Of a stretch of 5,182 bases of DNA, positions 1-5,182 are shown piece after piece. The stretch comes from Caulobacteraceae bacterium. Its GTDB lineage: Bacteria > Pseudomonadota > Alphaproteobacteria > Caulobacterales > Caulobacteraceae. Every line of letters starts with the position of its first letter. Positions within the stretch are counted from its first letter, which is position 1. Under the pieces are notes generated by a model. It did no database searches, had not been told where the DNA came from, and saw nothing but the letters and a program-made list of their open reading frames with translations. The position numbers were made by a program, and so were the translations under genes. The stretch lies in assembly GCA_004144935.1 (NCBI GenBank), contig SDZP01000264.1, positions 1-5,182 on the forward strand, read 5' to 3'.

Positions 1-836
1 GGCGTCGTCTCTGCCAGCCCCAGGCCGTCGATCATCTGCGCCGTGGTCAGCCAGCCCTGCACCTCGACCGCCTGCTGCTGCAGCCAGGCGAGCATGGCGT
101 AGGCCCCGCCGAAGGTCACCGCCGCCAGGGCCGCGAACACCTCCCCCACCCGGCTCAGCCAATGATCGGGCCCAAACGCGAGCACCACGGCCAGCAGGGG
201 CGCCAGCCAGATCACCAGCCACAGGCCCGTGACGCCCAGGGTGCGCAGCCAGGGAACAGCCGCCTGCACCACCGTGGCCGGCCTGGCCGCCCGCCGGCTG
301 CCGATCAGCCCGATCAGCGCCGCCGCCAGGATCACCACCGGGAATGGCGCGCTGAACACCGCCAGGGCCACGAAGGCCAGGATGGCGATGACCAGGTCGG
401 TCCGCCCCTTGAGCGCCCGCTTGCCGACCCGCTGCAACGCCTCGGCGACCAGGGCGAGCACCGCCGCCTTCACCCCCCAGAAGGCCGCCGCCAGCCAGGG
501 GGTCTGGCCGTGGGCCGCATAGAGCCAGGCCAGAGCTATGACCACAACGGCGCCCGGCAGCACGAACAGCAGCCCGGCCACCAGCCCGCCGCGCACCCCA
601 TGCAGCAGCCAGCCGATATAGGTCGCCAGCTGCTGCGCCTCCGGCCCCGGCAGCAGGGTGCAGTAGCTGAGCGCGTGCAGGTAGCGCGGCTCATCGATCC
701 ACTTCTTTTCGTCGATCCACTCGCGGTGCATCAGGGCGATCTGGCCGGCTGGACCGCCGAATCCCAGACAGCCGACCTTCAGGCTGGAGAGGGTGAAGTC
801 CCGGAAACTCGGGACGGCTAGCTGGACATCACTCAA
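1..836 (-). CDS. chrA: Chromate transporter, CHR family (ChrA-like), 3' end outside window
   Basis: This is an inner-membrane transporter of the CHR family, whose studied members export chromate and give chromate resistance; the substrate here is inferred from family only. The visible 278 residues carry the family hallmarks: FGGPAGQIALMHREW at residues 26-40, LLPGPEAQQLATYIGW at 61-76, and hydrophobic segments near 82-105, 112-132, 147-177 and 199-221. A second family-like motif, FGGAYAMLAWLQQQAVE, begins at about 242. The two FGG motifs show the long, internally duplicated form of the family, usually about 400-450 residues, so the missing part is most of the second half. The frame is open to base 1, so the gene is cut by the window rather than broken. 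I chose the TTG at 836-834 because GGAG lies 8 bases upstream and the protein then begins MSDVQLAVPSF, a usual length before the first motif. An in-frame GTG at 902-900 is the alternative and would add 22 residues. It is divergent from the peptidase gene. Confidence 0.93.
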   Translation of the reverse strand, partial: MSDVQLAVPSFRDFTLSSLKVGCLGFGGPAGQIALMHREWIDEKKWIDEPRYLHALSYCTLLPGPEAQQLATYIGWLLHGVRGGLVAGLLFVLPGAVVVIALAWLYAAHGQTPWLAAAFWGVKAAVLALVAEALQRVGKRALKGRTDLVIAILAFVALAVFSAPFPVVILAAALIGLIGSRRAARPATVVQAAVPWLRTLGVTGLWLVIWLAPLLAVVLAFGPDHWLSRVGEVFAALAAVTFGGAYAMLAWLQQQAVEVQGWLTTAQMIDGLGLAETT

Positions 837-859
837 GGGTCGGTCTCCGCACGGCTCAT
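833..859 (-). other. Possible 8-codon leader frame overlapping the transporter start
   Basis: On the minus strand an ATG at 859-857 opens a frame reading MSRAETDP and stops at TGA 835-833. That stop overlaps the proposed TTG start in the form TTGA. The arrangement could be a coupled leader peptide. It could equally show that the true start is this ATG and that a small insertion or deletion in the assembly (or a real one) has shifted the frame. No strong ribosome binding site precedes the ATG, so it may be chance. Confidence 0.15.
845..848 (-). promoter_or_regulatory. Ribosome binding site supporting the TTG start of the chromate transporter
   Basis: GGAG on the minus strand lies 8 bases before the TTG at 836-834. 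There is no in-frame ATG upstream, and the upstream in-frame GTG at 902-900 has only a weak purine stretch in front of it. This site is therefore the main reason for placing the start at the TTG. Confidence 0.5.
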
Positions 860-916
860 CGCTCGGTGCTTGGGCGGGGCGCCTGACCGGGGGACCGCTC
901 ACCCCGGATGCCCTGA

Positions 917-945
917 GATTTAGAGTGACCAACGAATGCTCGCAA
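917..945 (-). promoter_or_regulatory. Candidate sigma-70-type promoter for the chromate transporter
   Basis: On the minus strand TTGCGA (945-940) is followed after 17 bases by TAAATC (922-917). The match to TTGACA/TATAAT is only partial, 4 of 6 and 3 of 6, but the spacing is ideal and this is the most AT-rich spot in the intergenic region. It would give an untranslated leader of about 70 bases before the TTG start. No clear operator palindrome was found. Confidence 0.25.
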
Positions 946-973
946 CAGGCCCCCGCCACACCAGCGCCTTGCC

Positions 974-3900
974 ATGGCCTCAGCGCCCGGCGAAGGTGCC
1001 GGTCAATCAAGAAATCCGAGTGCTCTGGACTTGCCCTATCTGAACCGTTTCGCCCGCACGGCGCTCGTCGCCGCGTCGGTTGCCGCCCTTGCCGCCTGCG
1101 CCCAGGTCAAGAGCTTCCTCCCCGGCCAGAAGCCCGAGACTGTGGCGGCCGCGCCGGCCAAGGCGCCGAAACCGCCCAAGCAGGGCAAGGTCCCGCGCGG
1201 CGCCGCGCCGGCCGTCAATCCGCTGATCCTGCCGCCTGGCCAGTGGGCCCAGGCCTCGAGCGACGTCGCCGCCGATCCGGCAATCCGCTTCGGCGCCCTG
1301 CCCAACGGCATGCGCTACGCGCTGATGAAGAACGCCACCCCGCCCGGCGAGGCCGCCCTGCGCATGCATTTCCGGGCCGGCTCCCTGAACGAGGCCGACG
1401 ACCAGCAGGGTCTGGCCCACTTCCTCGAGCACATGGCCTTCAACGGCTCCAAGGCCATTCCCGAAGGCGAACTGGTCAAGATCCTTGAGCGCCACGGCCT
1501 GGCCTTCGGGGCCGACACCAACGCCTCGACCAACTTCGACGAGACCATCTACCAGCTGAACCTGCCCAAGACCGACGACGAGACGGTCGATGTAAGCCTG
1601 CAGATGATGCGGGAGACCGCCGGAAATCTGCTGATCGAGGCCGACGCCGTCGACCGCGAACGGGGCGTCGTCCTGTCCGAGGAGCGGGCCCGCGATACCC
1701 CCGGCTGGCAGACCTACCGCAAGCGAATGGAATTCCAGATGAAGGGGCAGCTGCCCCCGAAACGCTATGCCATCGGCCAGGTCGAGATCCTCAAGACCGC
1801 CTCTCGCGACCGGATCGCCGCCTTCTACGACGGTTTCTACCGGCCCGAGCGCGCCACCCTGGTGATGGTTGGCGACTTCGACCTCGACGCCATGGAGGCG
1901 AAGATCAAGGCCCGGTTCGGCGACTGGACCGCCCGCGGCCCCGACGGCGGCGAGCCGGACCTGGGCCCGGTGGCCCCGCGCAAGCCCGAAGCCCTGGTCG
2001 CTGTCCAGCCGGGTTCTCCCACGGCCGTGCAAATCACCTGGCTGGCCCCGCCGCAGCTGCGCCGGGACAGCCTGGCCAAGCGCCGCGACGACGTCGTCGA
2101 GCAGCTGGGCTTCGCGGTTCTCAACCGCCGCTTCAACACCCTGATGCGCGGCGCCGAGCCGCCCTTCATCAGCGCCGGCGCCTTCCGGGGCGACCAGCTG
2201 CAGGCGGCCGAGGTCACCTCCATCGCCATCACCAGCCGCCCCGGCGAATGGCGCGCCGCCCTCATCGCCGCCATGGCCGAGCAGCGCCGCGCCGTGCAGT
2301 ACGGCGTGTTGCAGCCGGAACTGGACCGCGAGGTCGAGGAATTCCGCGCCTATCTGAAGTCCCGGGTCGCCGGCGCCGCCACCCGCCGCACCCCGGCCCT
2401 GGCCGCCGACATCCTGGGTAGCCTGGTCGACGCCGAGGTGGTGACCAGCCCGGCCCAGGACCTCGAGCTGTTCGAGGCCATCGTGAAGGACCTGAGGGCC
2501 GACACCGTCTCGGCCACGCTCAAGACCGCCTTCACCGGCCAGGGTCCGCTGATCTTCCTGGCCACGCCCACCGCCGTGAACGGCGCCGAGGTGGCGGTCA
2601 TGGAGGCTTATGACACTGCACTGAAGGGCGACGTCACCGCCCCCAGCGCGGTCGCCCAGGGCTCCTGGCCCTACGAGGCCTTCGGCGCGCCCGGCAAGAT
2701 CGCTGAGCAGAAGGATGTCGTCGACCTCGACGCCACCTTCGTGCGTTTCGAAAACGGGGTGCGGCTGACCGTCAAGCCGACCAAGTTCCGCGACGACCAG
2801 ATCATGGTCCGCGTCCGCATCGGCGACGGCACGCTCAGCCTGCCCGCCGACCGCCAGAGCCCGGCCTGGGCCGCCTCCTCGATCATCGAGGGCGGCCTTG
2901 GCAAGATCACCACCGAGGACATGGAGCGGGTCCTGGCCGGCCGCGTCTACGGCGCCGGCTTTGGCGTCGAGGATGACGCCTTCGTCCTGTCCGGCGGCAC
3001 CCGGCCAGAGGACGCCGAGCTCCAGATGCAGGTGCTGGCCGCCTATGCCACCGACGCCGCCTGGCGGCCGGCCGCCTTCCAGCGGGTGCGCAACGTCGCC
3101 GCCACCTATGACGAGCAGTACCAGGCCACCACCAGCGGCGTGCTGGCCCGCGATCTCGCCGGCCTGCTGCACAGCGGCGACCGCCGCTGGACCTGGCCGA
3201 CGCCGGCCGAAATCCGGGCCACCGAGCTGGAGCAGCTGAAGGCCGCCGTCGCCCCGGCCCTGGCCAGGGGTCCGATCGAGGTGGTCATCGTCGGCGACAT
3301 CACCGTCGACAAGGCCATCGAGATCACCGCCGCCACCTTCGGCGCCCTGCCCTCGCGCCCGGCCTCCGCCGCCGCGGCCCTGCCGGCCGATGCCCGGGTC
3401 GTCGGCTTCCCGGCGCCCAACGCCACCCCGCAGCGCCTGGTCCACAATGGCCGGGCCGATCAGTCGGCCGCCCTGGTCGCCTGGCGCACCGACGATTTCT
3501 TCGGCAACGTCCAGCGGGCCCGCAACGTCAACGTCCTGGCCGAGGTGCTGAACCTGCGGCTGACCGCCGAGCTGCGCGAAAAGCAGGGGGCGACCTACTC
3601 CCCGAACGCCTCCGCCAACGCCAGCGCGGTCTGGACCGACTGGGGCTATGTCATGGCCAGTGTCGAGGTGCCCCCGGCCCTGGCGACAGGCTTCTTCCGC
3701 GATGTGGACAAGATCGTCGCCGACCTGCGCGACACCCCGCCGACCGAGGACGAGATGACCAGGGCCAAGAAGCCCTACCTCGAACGTCTGGCCCGCAATC
3801 AGAAGACCAACGAGTTCTGGGCCGGCCAGCTGGGCGGGGCCCAGACCGACAGCCGCCGCCTCGACGCCGTGCGCTCGCAGCTGGCCGGGGTCGAGCGGGT

Positions 3901-3988
3901 CTCGGCCGCCGACGTTCAGGCGGCGGCGCGGGAATTCCTCGCCGAGGGCAAGGCCTGGCGGCTGGTCGTCGTTCCAAAGGAAAAATGA
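974..3988 (+). CDS. M16 family zinc metallopeptidase (insulinase/pitrilysin type, PqqL-like), predicted lipoprotein
   Basis: This is a zinc-dependent peptidase predicted to be lipid-anchored in the cell envelope; M16 enzymes degrade short or unfolded peptides inside a clam-like chamber. It has 1004 residues, close to the two-halved PqqL-like members. A lipoprotein signal ends in LAAC (Cys42), followed by an Ala/Pro/Lys-rich linker to about 85. The N-terminal catalytic domain (about 104-260) has the inverted zinc motif HFLEH (His149, Glu152, His153), with a likely third ligand, Glu236, in GVVLSEE. The half continues through LVMVGD (296-301). The second half starts near 583. Its HxxEH equivalent has become WAASSIIEGG (632-641), so it is non-catalytic, as usual in this family. 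It repeats VIVGD (771-775) and carries the R868...Y875 pair in LREKQGATY, typical of the substrate-binding site. Ala follows the lipid Cys, which by the E. coli sorting rule favours the outer membrane. The start is uncertain: neither ATG 974 nor TTG 1031 has a good ribosome binding site, and TTG 1031 would give a more normal 22-residue signal. Its stop overlaps the next gene. Confidence 0.95.
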   Translation: MASAPGEGAGQSRNPSALDLPYLNRFARTALVAASVAALAACAQVKSFLPGQKPETVAAAPAKAPKPPKQGKVPRGAAPAVNPLILPPGQWAQASSDVAADPAIRFGALPNGMRYALMKNATPPGEAALRMHFRAGSLNEADDQQGLAHFLEHMAFNGSKAIPEGELVKILERHGLAFGADTNASTNFDETIYQLNLPKTDDETVDVSLQMMRETAGNLLIEADAVDRERGVVLSEERARDTPGWQTYRKRMEFQMKGQLPPKRYAIGQVEILKTASRDRIAAFYDGFYRPERATLVMVGDFDLDAMEAKIKARFGDWTARGPDGGEPDLGPVAPRKPEALVAVQPGSPTAVQITWLAPPQLRRDSLAKRRDDVVEQLGFAVLNRRFNTLMRGAEPPFISAGAFRGDQLQAAEVTSIAITSRPGEWRAALIAAMAEQRRAVQYGVLQPELDREVEEFRAYLKSRVAGAATRRTPALAADILGSLVDAEVVTSPAQDLELFEAIVKDLRADTVSATLKTAFTGQGPLIFLATPTAVNGAEVAVMEAYDTALKGDVTAPSAVAQGSWPYEAFGAPGKIAEQKDVVDLDATFVRFENGVRLTVKPTKFRDDQIMVRVRIGDGTLSLPADRQSPAWAASSIIEGGLGKITTEDMERVLAGRVYGAGFGVEDDAFVLSGGTRPEDAELQMQVLAAYATDAAWRPAAFQRVRNVAATYDEQYQATTSGVLARDLAGLLHSGDRRWTWPTPAEIRATELEQLKAAVAPALARGPIEVVIVGDITVDKAIEITAATFGALPSRPASAAAALPADARVVGFPAPNATPQRLVHNGRADQSAALVAWRTDDFFGNVQRARNVNVLAEVLNLRLTAELREKQGATYSPNASANASAVWTDWGYVMASVEVPPALATGFFRDVDKIVADLRDTPPTEDEMTRAKKPYLERLARNQKTNEFWAGQLGGAQTDSRRLDAVRSQLAGVERVSAADVQAAAREFLAEGKAWRLVVVPKEK
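3977..3981 (+). promoter_or_regulatory. Ribosome binding site for the small secreted protein
   Basis: AAGGA sits inside the last codons of the peptidase gene. It is 3 bases before the ATG at 3985 and 6 bases before the second, adjacent in-frame ATG at 3988. The spacing favours initiation at 3988, which removes one Met from the product. The arrangement supports translational coupling. Confidence 0.55.
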
Positions 3989-4401
3989 TGAAGGCGCTTG
4001 CCCTCGGCCTCGCGGCCACCCTGCTCGCCGGTCAGGCCCTGGCGGCCGATGCCGGCGAGGAAGCGCTGTATCATTGGGGCCAGTGCGCGGCGGTCGGCGC
4101 GCTCTACGAGGCGGCCATCGACGAGGGCAGCGCCGATCCGGACGTCGCCGCCGCGACCCGCGCCTTCCACGAGGTCGAACCGCGGATGGAGGCGCACACC
4201 AACGCCCTGGCCGACGCGCTGGGCAAGCAGCGCGCCGATGGCATCCAGGCCAGGCTGTTGTCGGAATACGACGGCGACATCGCGCTGTGGGTGGCGGCCG
4301 AGGACGCCGACGGCTTCCTGCGGTCCACCTGGGGCCCGACAATGGACCGCTGCCTCAAGGAAGCAGCGGCCCTGCCGGCGGACAAACCCCCAAAAACCTA
4401 G
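3985..4401 (+). CDS. Small secreted (periplasmic) protein of unknown function, coupled to the M16 peptidase
   Basis: I do not recognise a named family. The 138-residue product begins with a clear signal peptide: Lys3, a hydrophobic core LALGLAATLLAG, then a signal-peptidase I site after GQALA (about residue 20). The mature part is about 118 residues, acidic, Ala-rich and probably all-helical. It contains exactly two cysteines, Cys34 in YHWGQCAAVGALYE and Cys123 in MDRCLKE, near opposite ends of the mature chain; a disulfide joining them would be natural in the periplasm (inference). The start overlaps the peptidase stop codon as ATGATGA, and AAGGA lies just upstream, so the two genes are almost certainly cotranscribed and coupled. 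A second ATG at 3988 may be the true start. Possible roles, all speculative, are a protease partner, an adaptor, an inhibitor or an unrelated passenger. The reading frame is intact and codon use matches the peptidase gene. Confidence 0.85.
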   Translation: MMKALALGLAATLLAGQALAADAGEEALYHWGQCAAVGALYEAAIDEGSADPDVAAATRAFHEVEPRMEAHTNALADALGKQRADGIQARLLSEYDGDIALWVAAEDADGFLRSTWGPTMDRCLKEAAALPADKPPKT

Positions 4402-4408
4402 AAGAAAA

Positions 4409-5182
4409 CTAGTAGACGCTGCCGCCGACGCCGCCGTCGAGGCTCATGTTGAAGCTGGCCGAGGACTCTTCGCGCACCGTTTCTTCGCGGTAGGCGGTGT
4501 AGGTCTCGACCTCGACGATGGTGATCACCTTCACCCCGGCGCCGAAGCGGCGCAGCAGGGACCGCTCGTTGCAGTCGCGAGCCGGGCGTTGCGGACGGCA
4601 GGCGATGCGACCGGCGCGGCCGCCGCCTTCGACGGAAGAACCGCCGTTGGGGCCGCCGGCCAGGTCCTGCTCGTAGTAGAGGCTTTCGTTCTTGCCGCAG
4701 AAGTAGCTCTTGCCACCTTCGTTGCTGGCCCGCTGGGTCCATTCGATGACGGTCCACTGCATGCGGGTGCCGGCGATGCAGCGGTAGAGTTCACCCTCGT
4801 AGCCGTCGGCCACCTCTTCGCCGGCGAACACCTGGCTGGCTGGGTGCGGCGTGTCGCGGTCATCGACGCAGTAGGCGCGGATGACGACGCGGCGGGTGCG
4901 GGTGCGCTTGGCTTCGTAGGCGACCTGTTTCTTCTTCAGGGCGCCTTCGACGTTCAGGCCCTGGATGATGCCGGTCGTGCCGGGGCCGACGTAGCCGCCC
5001 CCGCCACCGCCGCCGCCGCTGTAGACGACCGCGCCGGCGCGGCTGCCCGCGCCGGAGACGGCGACGGCCGTGACGTTGGCGTTGACCGTGACGTTGACCC
5101 GTCCGCCGCCGTTGTCACAGCAGCCGGGGGGGCTGGGAGGACGCGGCGGCGGACGGGTCAACGTCACGGTCAACGCCAACGT
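4409..5182 (-). CDS. Hypothetical Pro/Gly/Cys-rich, probably secreted protein, 5' end outside window
   Basis: No family is recognised. The frame is open from the right edge to the TAG at 4411-4409, giving 257 residues with the N-terminus missing. The TTG at 5179-5177 is formally a start but lies inside an inverted repeat and is probably not the real one. Numbering from the edge, the protein has a Pro-rich stretch (11-19), a Cys-Cys pair (21-22) and an alternating segment VNVTVNANV (29-37) suggestive of beta strands. Eight glycines follow at 56-63, then a basic segment KKKQVAYEAKRTRTRR (83-98) and a region with five cysteines (105, 135, 162, 195, 204). It ends in a hydrophilic tail closing with GGVGGSVY. 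Paired cysteines and low-complexity Gly/Asn/Val composition suggest an exported, disulfide-stabilised surface or envelope protein (inference). A signal peptide would be expected beyond the window. It converges on the upstream operon with a 7-base gap. Confidence 0.75.
   Translation of the reverse strand, partial: TLALTVTLTRPPPRPPSPPGCCDNGGGRVNVTVNANVTAVAVSGAGSRAGAVVYSGGGGGGGGYVGPGTTGIIQGLNVEGALKKKQVAYEAKRTRTRRVVIRAYCVDDRDTPHPASQVFAGEEVADGYEGELYRCIAGTRMQWTVIEWTQRASNEGGKSYFCGKNESLYYEQDLAGGPNGGSSVEGGGRAGRIACRPQRPARDCNERSLLRRFGAGVKVITIVEVETYTAYREETVREESSASFNMSLDGGVGGSVY
5073..5182. repeat. Perfect 39-bp inverted repeat with 32-base loop at the window edge
   Basis: Bases 5073-5111 are the exact reverse complement of 5144-5182, and 5112-5143 form the loop. 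The first inner pair beyond the arms (5112/5143) does not match. The right arm ends on the final base, so the repeat may extend further outside. Both arms lie in the coding frame of the minus-strand gene: one reads GGGRVNVTVNANV and the other LALTVTLTRPPP. The former fits the protein's style and the latter looks like its antisense. The repeat may therefore be a fold-back assembly or amplification artefact, or a genuine strong hairpin in the message. Confidence 0.9.

Noticed and set aside
162..821. A 219-codon open frame on the plus strand.
   Set aside because: It is antisense to the chromate transporter, whose motifs are unmistakable on the minus strand. The translation is Gln/Arg/Pro/His-rich without domain features.
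793..1488. A 231-codon plus-strand frame crossing the intergenic region into the peptidase gene.
   Set aside because: It is out of frame with the peptidase, rich in Arg/Pro/Gly, and has no domain. It spans a divergent promoter region.
1007..4342. A 1111-codon open frame on the minus strand, longer than the peptidase gene it faces.
   Set aside because: It lies antisense to a protein with clear M16 motifs. Its translation is low-complexity Gly/Arg/Asp/Val with no recognisable domain. Long antisense frames are expected in very GC-rich genes with strong third-position bias.
4398..4412. Small palindrome CTAG...CTAG between the convergent genes as a terminator.
   Set aside because: The arms are only four bases, AT-containing, and lack a GC-rich stem, so it is too weak to call.
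4398..4863. Minus-strand frames overlapping the right-hand gene in other phases.
   Set aside because: They are Arg/Pro or Ala/Ser/Thr-rich shadow translations. The 4409-5182 frame has the ordered Cys pattern and mixed composition of a real protein and is open to the window edge.
4989..5015. Triplet-like GCC/GGC run as a microsatellite repeat.
   Set aside because: It simply encodes the eight-glycine stretch with mixed Gly codons, so it is coding low complexity rather than a separate repeat element.

Overview
The window is very GC-rich with strong G/C third-position bias. The protein styles suggest an alphaproteobacterium, probably of the Caulobacter/Phenylobacterium/Brevundimonas type. That placement is inferred from composition and protein flavour only; there is no rRNA or other marker gene. 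No tRNA, rRNA, CRISPR array, insertion sequence or phage gene is visible.

Layout: (1) About 1-836, minus strand, holds the N-terminal two thirds of a chromate-transporter family (CHR/ChrA) membrane protein that runs off the left edge. (2) About 837-973 is a short divergent intergenic region with a possible promoter for the transporter. (3) 974-3988, plus strand, encodes a large two-halved M16 (pitrilysin/insulinase, PqqL-like) zinc metallopeptidase with a lipoprotein signal. (4) 3985-4401, plus strand, overlaps the peptidase stop codon by 4 bases and encodes a small secreted protein with two cysteines and no recognised family. (5) 4409-5182, minus strand, is a convergent, right-truncated gene for a secreted-looking protein of unknown function that is rich in Pro, Gly and Cys.

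The peptidase and the small secreted protein form one translationally coupled unit and probably act together in the cell envelope: a lipid-anchored protease and a periplasmic companion. The transporter is divergent and shows no functional link. The right-hand gene is convergent with the operon and only 7 bases from it.

The most unusual structural signal is a perfect 39-bp inverted repeat with a 32-base loop whose right arm ends exactly on the last base of the window. It lies inside the right-hand gene, so that gene's apparent N-terminus cannot be trusted. It may be a fold-back artefact at a contig end or a real hairpin. I see no convincing evidence of a wholly new system. The best candidates for something undescribed are the peptidase/small-protein pair and the Cys/Gly-rich protein.
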